From Maribacter sp. (lineage in GTDB: Bacteria > Bacteroidota > Bacteroidia > Flavobacteriales > Flavobacteriaceae): 23,535 nt of DNA. Below are positions 1 to 7,510 of this stretch, in pieces (within the stretch, counting starts at the first letter, position 1; each line of letters starts with the position of its first letter). The notes under the pieces were generated by a model. It was not told where the DNA came from, did no database searches, and was given only the letters and a program-made list of their open reading frames with translations. The stretch lies in NCBI GenBank assembly GCA_018679695.1, contig JAHHKH010000407.1, positions 1 through 23,535 on the forward strand. The letters are read 5' to 3'. Position numbers and translations under genes: made by a program.

Positions 1-845
1 TAGTTATCAGTAAAACCGGATATGCTAGGAAGTGATAACTCGGTAATGGTATTAATGGCGTTGGTTAAGACGTAGTCATCCAGGACATAATCATATCCTT
101 GGTTGATTAAAATTTGCTCAAAATCGTCATCCGGTATGTGGGTATAAACACTACCCACAGGGCAACCAAAAGCATCAATGGCAGATCCAGTGGGGGATTC
201 TGGGCATCGATCCAGGTCATCGGTCAGACCATCCCCATCGGTGTCCCTTTGGAAATCGGCACAACCATCTTCATCTACCTCCTCTCCAGCAGGTGTATCA
301 GTACAAAGATCTTGATCATCGGTCACCCCATCTCCATCCGTATCCTTTTGGGAATCGGCACAGCCATCTTCATCCACTGCGGCATTTGCGGGTGTATCGG
401 TACAAAGATCTAGGTCATTGGTCACCCCATCTCCATCGGAATCCAACTCAGATGCGGCACAACCCATAGCATCAACAGATTGCCCCTCAGGGGTATTGGG
501 ACATTGGTCCAGATCATCACCTACACCATCCAAATCGGCATCCACCAGGGTGAATTCCGCAATAATTCTGGTGTTCGAGCTCATGGTCATCACCAATGGG
601 TTGGCATCCCCAGTGGCATCCCCGCTCCATTTATGGAAATTATAGCCTTCGGCGGGCACAGCGGTGATTGATATTTGCTTCCCTTCATCATAAATGCCCG
701 AGGAGTGATTAACAGTGCCACTGTTTACTGGGGTTATCGTAACGGTAAAGCTGAACTGTTCCGGATCATCATCTTTGGAGCACCCTAAATAGGTAAGAGG
801 AATCATTAGTAAAAAGATGAAGTAAATTAAAAATCGATTTTTCAT
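1..845 (-). CDS. Modular surface lipoprotein (InlB-type repeat, thrombospondin-3 repeats, LRR-like start), partial
   Basis: The gene is cut off by the window edge, leaving 281 codons. It starts MKNRFLIYF and has a hydrophobic signal ending in the lipobox TYLGC, with the lipidated Cys at residue 22 followed by SKDDD, typical of an exported Bacteroidota lipoprotein. Residues about 30-99 resemble the divergent InlB B-repeat (GTVNHSSGIYDEG, then GYNFHKWSGD). Residues 102 to about 233 are four tandem 33-residue thrombospondin type 3 repeats with DxDGDG calcium-binding loops and paired Cys. From about residue 240 the sequence IPDDDFEQILINQGYD, then NAINTITELSLPSISG, matches the segment that opens leucine-rich-repeat regions in many flavobacterial surface proteins. 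The role is probably adhesion or another cell-surface interaction, but this is inferred from architecture only. The C-terminus, which would show an LRR array or a sorting domain, is outside the window. Confidence 0.85.
   Translation of the reverse strand, partial: MKNRFLIYFIFLLMIPLTYLGCSKDDDPEQFSFTVTITPVNSGTVNHSSGIYDEGKQISITAVPAEGYNFHKWSGDATGDANPLVMTMSSNTRIIAEFTLVDADLDGVGDDLDQCPNTPEGQSVDAMGCAASELDSDGDGVTNDLDLCTDTPANAAVDEDGCADSQKDTDGDGVTDDQDLCTDTPAGEEVDEDGCADFQRDTDGDGLTDDLDRCPESPTGSAIDAFGCPVGSVYTHIPDDDFEQILINQGYDYVLDDYVLTNAINTITELSLPSISGFTDN
147..542 (-). repeat. Four tandem 99-bp units encoding thrombospondin type 3 repeats
   Basis: Four consecutive 33-codon units begin at 542, 443, 344 and 245 (reading the minus strand). 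Each opens with D-x-D-x-D-G-x-x-D-D and contains two Cys about 15 residues apart. Units two and three are nearly identical in protein sequence (DSDGDGVTNDLDLCTDTP and DTDGDGVTDDQDLCTDTP), while units one and four have diverged. The unit is a calcium-binding repeat in known thrombospondin-3 proteins. Confidence 0.85.
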
Positions 846-1178
846 GGCATCATAAATTAATTTGTTCTACAAAAGAATAGATACCTTGTCATGGTTTGGG
901 AAGTTATGGCGGGCTGAATTATGCTTGACTAAATCTGTCTCAATGTAGGAGGAAAAATAGAATCGCGCAATGATTTGAATCAGGACTTATGGTGTAATAA
1001 ACCCAATAAATGAGGAACTTGTGGCTTATAAGTTGAATTCTTCATTTCTCATATTTGGAAGAAACCACTTACGGATTTTGAACGACAACAAAGGTAATCA
1101 TACCAGAGGTGCGATTTTAATGAAAATAGAGGCAAATGTTTAACACTAAGGTATTTAATACAGTAAATACACTGCCAT
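846..1178. other. Intergenic gap, 333 bases, no gene seen
   Basis: No convincing reading frame, RNA gene or strong terminator is seen. The left part must hold the promoter of the minus-strand lipoprotein gene, but I find no exact TAnnTTTG element on that strand. Near the right end (1151-1170) is a 7-bp perfect AT-rich hairpin, GTATTTA / TAAATAC with a 6-base loop, 8 bases past the stop of the DUF3817 gene. It has no T tract, so it is at best a weak 3' end for that operon. Confidence 0.5.
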
Positions 1179-1454
1179 TCAATCCCTTAAATATTTCTTA
1201 TCTATATAAAAAGTGCCAAAGGGTAGGAGTGAGGCCACGAATAGTACCATAAACCGTTTTGCACCCCATTTGCGTTCCAAAGTCAAAACTATGGCAAGAA
1301 CTAGGTATAGAACAAATAGGAAGCCATGGGCGTAGCCTATATACTTATTGGGTTGACCAAGGCCCGCCAAGTATTTAAGGGGCATACTAATGGCAAAGAG
1401 TGCCAAGTAGGAGATACCTTCTATGATTGCCGTATATCTGAATGTGTTGAGCAT
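1179..1454 (-). CDS. DUF3817 family small integral membrane protein
   Basis: This 91-residue protein has three predicted membrane helices (about residues 9-30, 41-59 and 67-84). The family features EGISYLALF in helix one and YAHGFLFVLY in helix two match DUF3817 membrane proteins, whose function is not established. The C-terminus FGTFYIDKKYLRD is also typical of the family. It is the last gene of a minus-strand unit, 12 bases after the PepSY gene, itself 4 bases after dihydrolipoyl dehydrogenase, so the three are probably cotranscribed. No catalytic residues can be assigned. Confidence 0.85.
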   Translation of the reverse strand: MLNTFRYTAIIEGISYLALFAISMPLKYLAGLGQPNKYIGYAHGFLFVLYLVLAIVLTLERKWGAKRFMVLFVASLLPFGTFYIDKKYLRD

Positions 1455-1466
1455 AATATTACTTTT

Positions 1467-2018
1467 TTAAGCAAAGAGTATTAAGAAAAATATGGGGAAT
1501 AGAAGTCCGGCCAAAGCCAGTTTCCATCCTCTTTTTCCAAAACTGTTCTTGCCTTTGGTGATGAGCATTCCAGTGATGGCTATGACCAACATGGCCACCC
1601 CGAAAATATCGGAATACCAAATCCAGAAGCTGTTCGTGGTTTTGTGCAGGAACATCGTATGTCCTAAAAAGGGTACTTTTCGTTTATATTCTATTAATCC
1701 CTTTCCTGTGGTGATATTGGCATCAAGGATCACATTGTCCTTATAGTACACCCGTAGCTCATTTTCACGAATTCGGTGACTATCATATGTATCGGCCAGA
1801 TCCCATTGTGATGAAATTGTTTTGATGTACTCCTCGGAATCCAATAGGGCAATGTCAGCCGGAATTTCCAGTTCTACTTCCTTGGTCTCATAACTATAAT
1901 CCATGGGATACCAGTCCTGACGATGGTTAAGGATGATTCCTGAAAAAGAAAATGCAAGAATAAGGCCTAAATAAAAGTACGCAATATCCCTATGGATATT
2001 CCTGTTTGTCAACTCCAT
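1467..2018 (-). CDS. PepSY-associated membrane protein
   Basis: The 183-residue protein has an N-terminal helix (about 13-30), a periplasmic segment of roughly 100 residues, and two C-terminal helices (about 133-153 and 164-182). Residues H9, H32, H120 and H125 border the membrane segments, and the stretch FLGHTMFLHKTTNSFWIWYS before helix two is characteristic of PepSY_TM proteins. Some family members act in iron or heme-related redox steps, others are of unknown use. The gene lies 4 bases downstream of dihydrolipoyl dehydrogenase, which suggests cotranscription with a flavin disulfide reductase; a functional link is inference only. Confidence 0.8.
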   Translation of the reverse strand: MELTNRNIHRDIAYFYLGLILAFSFSGIILNHRQDWYPMDYSYETKEVELEIPADIALLDSEEYIKTISSQWDLADTYDSHRIRENELRVYYKDNVILDANITTGKGLIEYKRKVPFLGHTMFLHKTTNSFWIWYSDIFGVAMLVIAITGMLITKGKNSFGKRGWKLALAGLLFPIFFLILFA

Positions 2019-2022
2019 ACGC

Positions 2023-3414
2023 CTATAAGTGGATTACCTCGTCATAGGCATCGGCAACAGCTTCCATAACAGCTTCGCTCATTGTTGGGTGTGGGTGAAC
2101 CGCTTTAAGGATTTCATGCCCTGTAGTTTCCAACTTCCGGGCAACCACAGCTTCCGCAATCATATCGGTAACTCCGGCACCGATCATATGGCAACCCAAC
2201 CATTCGCCATATTTGGCATCGAAGATGACCTTTACGAAACCATCTGAATTACCCGCTGCTTTTGCCTTACCACTGGCTGAGAAAGGGAACTTACCAACTT
2301 TGATATCGTGGCCCGCATCTTTGGCCTGTTGTTCGGTGAGGCCGACAGAAGCAATTTCAGGAGTACAATAGGTGCAACCCGGAATGTTCCCATAATCCAA
2401 AGCCTCTACATGCATACCTGCGATTTTTTCAACACAAAGAATACCTTCGGCCGAAGCCACATGGGCTAGGGCCTGACCTGGAGTTACATCACCAATGGCA
2501 TAATACCCGGGGATGTTTGTTTGGTAATAGTCGTTCACCAATATCTTGTCACGATCAGTGGCAATACCCACGTCTTCGAGCCCTATATTCTCAATATTCG
2601 TTTTTATTCCCACAGCGGAAAGTACAATGTCGGCTTCCAAAATTTCCTCTCCTTTGGCGGTTTTTACCGTTGCTTTGACACCTTCCCCCGAAGTATCCAC
2701 AGCGGTAACCTCTGCTGAGGTTTTTATCTTAACGCCCATTTTCTTGAAGCTGCGTTCCAATTGTTTTGAAACATCAACATCCTCAACAGGAACTATATTC
2801 GGTAAAAATTCAACCACGGTGACCTCGGTACCCATTGCCTTATAGAAATAGGCAAATTCAATGCCTATGGCACCGCTACCTACCACGATCATCTTTTTGG
2901 GTTGATGATCTAAAGTCATGGCTTCGCGGTATCCAATGATTTTTTTACCATCTTGGGGTAAACTAGGTAATTCCCGACTACGGGCGCCGGTTGCTATGAT
3001 AATATGATCGGCACTATATTCGTTATGATTGCCTTCTGCATCCTTTACTGAAATTTTTTTCCCCGATTTTAGCGTTCCATAACCGTTGATAACCTCGATT
3101 TTGTTCTTCTTCATCAAAAATTGAACACCCTTGCTCATACCATCTGCAACACTGCGACTTCTTTTAACCACAGCATCGAAGTCCTTGTCTACACCATCGG
3201 CTTTAAGGCCATAATCCCCTGCATGTTGTAAGTATTCAAAAACCTGAGCGGATTTCAATAATGCTTTGGTAGGTATACAGCCCCAGTTAAGACAAACCCC
3301 ACCAAGATTCTCTTTTTCAACAATTGCCGTTTTTAACCCAAGTTGGGATGCACGAATGGCTGTAACATATCCTCCTGGACCACTTCCCAAAACAATAACA
3401 TCAAAATTGCTCAT
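2023..3414 (-). CDS. lpdA: Dihydrolipoyl dehydrogenase (E3)
   Basis: This FAD enzyme reoxidises dihydrolipoamide of 2-oxo acid dehydrogenase complexes or the glycine cleavage system with NAD+. The 463 residues match the usual length. Visible features are the FAD-binding GSGPGGY at residues 10-16, the redox disulfide C41 and C46 in GGVCLNWGCIPTK, a second Rossmann motif VVGSGAIGIEFAYFY for NAD, the ATGARSRELP segment, YAIGDVTPG, and the C-terminal dimer-interface catalytic pair H442 and E447 in HPHPTMSEA. It is the first gene of a probable three-gene unit with two membrane proteins, and no E1 or E2 genes are nearby. A good promoter lies 33-65 bases upstream. Confidence 0.97.
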   Translation of the reverse strand: MSNFDVIVLGSGPGGYVTAIRASQLGLKTAIVEKENLGGVCLNWGCIPTKALLKSAQVFEYLQHAGDYGLKADGVDKDFDAVVKRSRSVADGMSKGVQFLMKKNKIEVINGYGTLKSGKKISVKDAEGNHNEYSADHIIIATGARSRELPSLPQDGKKIIGYREAMTLDHQPKKMIVVGSGAIGIEFAYFYKAMGTEVTVVEFLPNIVPVEDVDVSKQLERSFKKMGVKIKTSAEVTAVDTSGEGVKATVKTAKGEEILEADIVLSAVGIKTNIENIGLEDVGIATDRDKILVNDYYQTNIPGYYAIGDVTPGQALAHVASAEGILCVEKIAGMHVEALDYGNIPGCTYCTPEIASVGLTEQQAKDAGHDIKVGKFPFSASGKAKAAGNSDGFVKVIFDAKYGEWLGCHMIGAGVTDMIAEAVVARKLETTGHEILKAVHPHPTMSEAVMEAVADAYDEVIHL

Positions 3415-3446
3415 ATTCTTATTCTTTGATTTTCAAATTTGAGGAG

Positions 3447-3479
3447 CAAAAATACAAAACCAAATGGTAGTATTTCAAA
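3447..3479 (-). promoter_or_regulatory. Bacteroidota-type promoter for lpdA
   Basis: Read on the minus strand, TTTG (3479-3476) is followed after 21 bases by TATTTTTG (3454-3447), an exact match to the TAnnTTTG element with a normal spacing. Transcription would start near 3440, giving a leader of roughly 25 bases to the lpdA ATG. Confidence 0.65.
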
Positions 3480-3525
3480 TTACAATTTAAAATAACGAAT
3501 ATAGATGTTGGAGATAAATGGACGG

Positions 3526-3557
3526 AAAAAACCGGTCAAGAAAAAATCAATTCTTGA
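3526..3557 (-). terminator. Possible terminator of the msrB-DinB unit
   Basis: On the minus strand the perfect 7-bp stem TCAAGAA / TTCTTGA (3557-3551 with 3542-3536, loop of 8) overlaps the stop codon of the DinB-like gene. A T6 run (3531-3526) follows 4 bases after the stem. The stem is AT-rich and therefore weak. Confidence 0.4.
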
Positions 3558-4074
3558 ATTTTTCTTTATTAAAGGCCTTGGATTGCCCCTTAGGTATTGA
3601 TAATGAGACCCAGTTCTTGTCCTTTATCATTTTACCCAATAAAACAATCTGCCCAATGTGACTGGCATAATGGGCCAATTGCCGGTTTATCGCTTCCACA
3701 ATCGTATGGTCTTCGTTGCGTATTTTGACATGGCTATTGAAATTACCACTATTCAAAGTGGCAAGGGCATCAAAAAGGCATTGCCAACCTTTTTCCCAAG
3801 CGGCGATCATTTCAGTTTTGGTAGTGTAGGGGTCTTCAAATTCACTATCCCGTTTTCGCCACGATTTTTCACCATCTTCAGTCAGGAAGTTCGTCCATCT
3901 GCTATGCATATTCCCTACAATGTGCTTTACGATCTGTGAAATGCTGTTGTCTTCTTCCTGATATTTCCAAAGAATATCCGCTTCGTTCAATTGGGCAAAG
4001 GTTTTTTCGCCCATGGTTTTATAACGATGGAACTCGAAATGAACACTCTCCAGGTAATTTTTAACAAAGTCCAT
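3547..4074 (-). CDS. DinB-superfamily protein (DUF1572-like)
   Basis: The 175-residue protein is a likely four-helix bundle of the DinB/YfiT superfamily. The three expected metal ligands are present: H51 in QIVKHIVGNMH, then H135 and H139 in RQLAHYASHIGQIVLLGK. The early FHRYKTMGEKTFAQL segment and the HSRWTNFLTEDGEKSWR segment match DUF1572 members common in Bacteroidota. Family members include thiol-dependent metal enzymes and many of unknown substrate, so no reaction is assigned. It follows msrB by 18 bases, suggesting a shared transcript and possibly a thiol or oxidative-stress role (inference). Confidence 0.85.
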   Translation of the reverse strand: MDFVKNYLESVHFEFHRYKTMGEKTFAQLNEADILWKYQEEDNSISQIVKHIVGNMHSRWTNFLTEDGEKSWRKRDSEFEDPYTTKTEMIAAWEKGWQCLFDALATLNSGNFNSHVKIRNEDHTIVEAINRQLAHYASHIGQIVLLGKMIKDKNWVSLSIPKGQSKAFNKEKFKN

Positions 4075-4092
4075 TTAAACCTAAGCGTAAGG

Positions 4093-4599
4093 TTATTGCT
4101 TTTCAGCAGGAACAAATTTTAAGGCCGCACCATTAACACAATGTCTCTTACCGGTAGTTTCACGAGGTCCATCATTAAAAACATGGCCTAAATGCCCTCC
4201 ACAGGAAGCACAATGTTCCTCGATGCGCTTATACCCTATGTCATAATCAACATCATAGGCAACATTACCTACGATTTCACGATCAAAACTGGGCCAACCC
4301 GAACCGGAATCATATTTATGGTCGCTTTCGAAAAGCTCGTTATTGCAGGCCGCGCATACATAAGTCCCTTTCTTTTTGTTATCAAGTAACTTACTTGACC
4401 ATGCAGTTTCTGTACCGGCTTTTCTAAGCACATAGTATTGCAGGTCTGTTAGTTCCTTTCGCCATTCGGAATCCGATTTGTTTACTTTGTATACAACTTC
4501 TTTTTGGCTGTTGTTGTCTTTAATATCCTCTTTATCCTGTGAATTCCCTTTACATCCAACAAGGACAAGGCATGTCGCGAAAATGAGTTTCTTGATCAT
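4093..4599 (-). CDS. msrB: Peptide-methionine (R)-S-oxide reductase, lipoprotein form
   Basis: MsrB reduces methionine-R-sulfoxide in proteins. An N-terminal signal ends in LVLVGC with lipid Cys at residue 16, followed by a polar linker to about residue 40, so the enzyme should work outside the cytoplasm, anchored to a membrane. The catalytic domain (about 43-165) has zinc ligands C82, C85, C130 and C133, the SGSGWPSF substrate loop, GGHLGHVFNDGP, and the catalytic C154 in RHCVNGAALKF. After lipidation the only Cys left besides the zinc ligands and C154 is none, so there is no obvious resolving Cys; recycling would need a direct reductant or a thiol partner. It is first in a two-gene unit with the DinB-like gene. 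Confidence 0.95.
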   Translation of the reverse strand: MIKKLIFATCLVLVGCKGNSQDKEDIKDNNSQKEVVYKVNKSDSEWRKELTDLQYYVLRKAGTETAWSSKLLDNKKKGTYVCAACNNELFESDHKYDSGSGWPSFDREIVGNVAYDVDYDIGYKRIEEHCASCGGHLGHVFNDGPRETTGKRHCVNGAALKFVPAEKQ

Positions 4600-4643
4600 A
4601 TTTTCTCTTTTGAATTTTTGACGATAAGATTGTCTACTCCTTT

Positions 4644-4651
4644 CAAATATA
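4644..4651 (-). promoter_or_regulatory. Candidate -7 element for msrB
   Basis: The minus strand reads TATATTTG here, an exact TAnnTTTG match about 45 bases before the msrB start. The upstream TTG (4670-4668) is only 16 bases away, so the -33 element is weak. Confidence 0.4.
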
Positions 4652-4717
4652 GAACACCTGTACGTTTCAATGCATTAATAATATGTTAATCATGGTAGAT
4701 TTTCGATTTTCATGAAG

Positions 4718-4745
4718 AAAAAACCCTGCCTTGGAAAGACAGGGT
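4718..4745 (-). terminator. Rho-independent terminator of the collagen-like lipoprotein gene
   Basis: On the minus strand a 10-bp stem, ACCCTGTCTT / AAGGCAGGGT with one T-G wobble and a TCC loop, runs straight into a T6 tract. It lies 23 bases past the stop codon of the gene at 4768-5331. Confidence 0.9.
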
Positions 4746-4767
4746 CTATATATTAATGTAAATGATA

Positions 4768-5331
4768 TTAGTCCACTTGTACCTTTTGTACATCCTTTTC
4801 GGTGACACCCAAGGCACTCATGACCGCGTCTATATTAGATCGGTCTAATCTTGATCCAGCGGCAAACTCAGCCGGCAAAACGGCAATTCTAAATACTTGG
4901 TCATCCGTATCTCCTGCAGTTAATGTGCTTCTGTCGAAATCGGCCTCTAAAAAAATACTCACATCAAAGAAAGTATAGTCATAATTGTATTGCAGTATAC
5001 CTTGATTCAAAAGGCGTGTTTGTGGTAATAATCGCCAGATGTCAACAGGTTCCCCATTACCATCTTCGGTTTGGTCCCACAATATGTAAACAAGCACGAC
5101 ATCGCTTTCAAAAACTTCCACGGTTTGAGGGAATTCATAAAAGATACTATAATCTTCCGCTACGAAATCACCTTGAATGTCGATGACTGTTCCTAAAATA
5201 TTAACGCCGTCCTGGCCATCCCTTCCATCCAATCCGTCAAGACCATCGAATCCTGGAGGTCCTATTGGTCCTTCGCATGACAAAATGAATAAAGATAAAA
5301 GTACTCCGAATACTATACTAATTTTTCTCAT
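4768..5331 (-). CDS. Lipoprotein with short collagen-like stalk
   Basis: The 187-residue protein has a lipoprotein signal ending in LFILSC (lipid Cys at 19). Directly after CE come eight Gly-X-Y triplets (residues 21-44: GPI GPP GFD GLD GLD GRD GQD GVN). The remaining roughly 140 residues look like an all-beta domain with many aromatic and acidic residues (YSIFYEFPQTVEVFESDVV, YNYDYTFFDVSIFLEADF). I recognise the general type, a Bacteroidota collagen-like lipoprotein, but not a function. The triplets could form a trimeric stalk lifting the C-terminal domain off the membrane (inference). It is monocistronic, with its own terminator, and divergent from glgB. Confidence 0.75.
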   Translation of the reverse strand: MRKISIVFGVLLSLFILSCEGPIGPPGFDGLDGLDGRDGQDGVNILGTVIDIQGDFVAEDYSIFYEFPQTVEVFESDVVLVYILWDQTEDGNGEPVDIWRLLPQTRLLNQGILQYNYDYTFFDVSIFLEADFDRSTLTAGDTDDQVFRIAVLPAEFAAGSRLDRSNIDAVMSALGVTEKDVQKVQVD

Positions 5332-5480
5332 AATTGTGGTTTTAATCGTTTCTTTTGTATGTATTTTAGGATATATTCAAAAAGCGTTCCACTTTTTATC
5401 AACAGTACAATGTTAAGGTAAAAAATCCTCCGCTAACCAAAGTAAACACTTTATTATCATGCCTTTTAGACAAAGTTGAT

Positions 5481-5488
5481 TAGTTTTG
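5481..5488 (+). promoter_or_regulatory. -7 promoter element for glgB
   Basis: TAGTTTTG is an exact TAnnTTTG match whose last base is 21 bases before the ATG at 5509. It lies downstream of an in-frame upstream ATG at 5476, so a transcript from here could not use that start. I see no good TTTG at the -33 spacing. Confidence 0.5.
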
Positions 5489-5508
5489 CCAAAAAATACA
5501 AACACACT

Positions 5509-7404
5509 ATGTCCAAAGTTACAGCGCATTCTCTTTTTTCTGAATTTGACATTAATTTGTTCAAATCAGGTAAGCACTTTAAGTTGTATGAAAAACTCGG
5601 GTCCCATATTATAGAGGTAAATGGGGAAAAAGGAACCTATTTTGCCGTTTGGGCTCCAACTGCAAATTCAGTCTCGGTTGTTGGTGATTTTAATGGATGG
5701 CAGGATAAAGAGCATCAATTGAATGTGCGCTGGGACCAAAGTGGTATCTGGGAAGGGTTTATTCCGGGAATTGGTCAAGGCACCTTATATAAATACTACA
5801 TTCACTCCAACAACTTTGGTATAGCCACAGAAAAAGCCGATCCCTTTGCTCGATTTTGTGAACATCCCCCGAAAACAGCCTCAGTGGTTTGGGAAGGGGA
5901 GTATTCTTGGAAGGATAAAAAGTGGATGGATACCCGGGAAACCAAGAACTCCTTGGATAAGCCATATTCGGTCTATGAAGTACATTTGGGTTCTTGGAAA
6001 CGCGATGAAAAAAACGAATTCCTGACCTATACCCAACTCGCTGATGATTTGGTAAAATATGTGAAGGAGATGGGCTTTACCCATGTGGAGTTCATGCCCA
6101 TCATGGAATTTCCGTATGATCCTTCTTGGGGGTATCAATTAACAGGATATTTTGCCCCAACCTCACGTTTTGGTAACCCGGAAGAATTTAAATTCCTGGT
6201 CGATAAATTTCACCAGAACGGCATAGGTGTTATCCTTGATTGGGTACCATCCCATTTTCCCGAAGATGCCCATGGCCTTGGATTTTTTGATGGTTCACAC
6301 TTGTATGAACATCCAGATAGGAGAAAAGGATATCATCCCGATTGGAAAAGTCTTATTTTCAATTATGGTAGAAATGAGGTACGTGCTTTTTTGATTAGCA
6401 ATGCATTGTTCTGGTTAGATCAATACCACATAGATGGTCTGCGGGTAGATGCAGTGGCTTCTATGCTGTATTTGGATTATTCTCGTGAAGAAGGGGAGTG
6501 GGAACCCAATATGTATGGTAACAATGAGCATTTAGAGGCCATTTCGTTCATTAGGGAACTCAACCAGGAAGTATATGGCCATTTTAAAGGAGTACAAACC
6601 ATAGCAGAGGAATCAACTTCATTTTCAATGGTATCCAAACCTGTTGATATAGGCGGTCTAGGTTTTGGTATGAAATGGATGATGGGCTGGATGCATGATA
6701 CCTTGGAATATTTTAAGAAGGAACCCATCTACAGAAAACACCATCAGAACGATCTTACCTTTAGTATGACCTATGCCTTTACCGAGAATTTTATGCTGCC
6801 CTTTTCACATGACGAAGTAGTATATGGTAAGCAATCTCTCTTGTATCGAATGCCGGGCGATGAATGGCAACAGTTTGCCAATTTACGTTTGCTTTATTCC
6901 TATATGTTCACGCATCCCGGGGCTAATCTAATATTTATGGGTGGGGAGTTCGGACAATCATCCGAATGGAACTATAACCAGAGCTTGGATTGGCATTTGA
7001 CCCAGTATGATTTTCATTCAGGCATCCAGAAATTGATAAAGGATCTAAACAAGATTTACAAATCTTATCCCGCCCTATATGAAAAGCAATTCAGCCAGGA
7101 AGGATTTCAATGGATTGATTATGGGGATGCAGAAAATTCTGTATTGACCTATATTCGAAAAGGGCATGATACAAAGAACGATATCATCATTGCTGCCAAC
7201 TTTACCCCTGTTCCAAGGGAAAATTATCGAATAGGCATTCCTAAATCAGGTTCGCTAAAAGAAATATTCAATAGCGATGCTAAAAAGTATGGCGGATCTG
7301 GATCTAAGAATACCGCTGTTAAAACAGAGAAAAAACCATGGCATAGTTTTAAGGATTCAATTGAAATTACCATTCCGCCATTAGGTATTGTTATTTTTCA
7401 ATAA
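5509..7404 (+). CDS. glgB: 1,4-alpha-glucan branching enzyme
   Basis: GlgB makes alpha-1,6 branches in glycogen by cutting and moving alpha-1,4 chains. I chose the start MSKVTAHSLF at 5509 (631 residues) over the in-frame ATG at 5476, because the promoter -7 element lies between them and the extra 11 residues are not family-like. Residues about 30-120 form a CBM48-type domain (TYFAVWAPTANSVSVVGDFN). The GH13 barrel follows, with nucleophile D314 in GLRVDAVASM, acid/base E367 in TIAEEST, and D435 in FSHDEVV; the spacings 53 and 121 equal those of the E. coli enzyme. It has a single N-terminal domain, as in the shorter branching enzymes. The neighbour 107 bases downstream is a GH31 glucosidase, consistent with alpha-glucan metabolism. 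No glgA or glgC is in the window. Confidence 0.96.
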   Translation: MSKVTAHSLFSEFDINLFKSGKHFKLYEKLGSHIIEVNGEKGTYFAVWAPTANSVSVVGDFNGWQDKEHQLNVRWDQSGIWEGFIPGIGQGTLYKYYIHSNNFGIATEKADPFARFCEHPPKTASVVWEGEYSWKDKKWMDTRETKNSLDKPYSVYEVHLGSWKRDEKNEFLTYTQLADDLVKYVKEMGFTHVEFMPIMEFPYDPSWGYQLTGYFAPTSRFGNPEEFKFLVDKFHQNGIGVILDWVPSHFPEDAHGLGFFDGSHLYEHPDRRKGYHPDWKSLIFNYGRNEVRAFLISNALFWLDQYHIDGLRVDAVASMLYLDYSREEGEWEPNMYGNNEHLEAISFIRELNQEVYGHFKGVQTIAEESTSFSMVSKPVDIGGLGFGMKWMMGWMHDTLEYFKKEPIYRKHHQNDLTFSMTYAFTENFMLPFSHDEVVYGKQSLLYRMPGDEWQQFANLRLLYSYMFTHPGANLIFMGGEFGQSSEWNYNQSLDWHLTQYDFHSGIQKLIKDLNKIYKSYPALYEKQFSQEGFQWIDYGDAENSVLTYIRKGHDTKNDIIIAANFTPVPRENYRIGIPKSGSLKEIFNSDAKKYGGSGSKNTAVKTEKKPWHSFKDSIEITIPPLGIVIFQ

Positions 7405-7482
7405 TAGTGACACTGAACAATTATAACGCAATAGTTGACCATTGGTCGCTTTTCGCTTTATAAATTCAGGCCAAAGTGCTTA

Positions 7483-7490
7483 TATTGTTG
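7483..7490 (+). promoter_or_regulatory. Weak candidate promoter for the GH31 gene
   Basis: TATTGTTG differs at one base from TAnnTTTG. It is preceded by TTTA (7457-7460) 22 bases upstream and followed by the ATG 21 bases later, the same distance as in the glgB promoter. There is no clear terminator after glgB, so read-through from glgB is also possible. Confidence 0.3.
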
Positions 7491-7510
7491 CACAAAATTT
7501 TTGACCATTT

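Noticed and set aside
147..542. Regularly spaced 99-bp repeats as a possible CRISPR or other repeat array
   Set aside because: Units are contiguous, in frame, have no unique spacers, and encode thrombospondin-3 repeats.
114..671. Plus-strand reading frames of 63-99 codons
   Set aside because: They are antisense to the thrombospondin-3 repeats of the minus-strand lipoprotein and show only repeat-driven composition (Ser/Pro/Ile-rich) with no family likeness.
1010..1052. Loose inverted repeat ATGAG-N-AACTT ... AAGTT ... CTCAT
   Set aside because: The arms are short and the right arm is split by 13 bases, so it is not better than expected in AT-rich DNA.
5476..5508. Upstream in-frame ATG for glgB
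   Set aside because: It lies before the likely -7 promoter element, and the added residues ISFAKKYKHT do not look like the family N-terminus.
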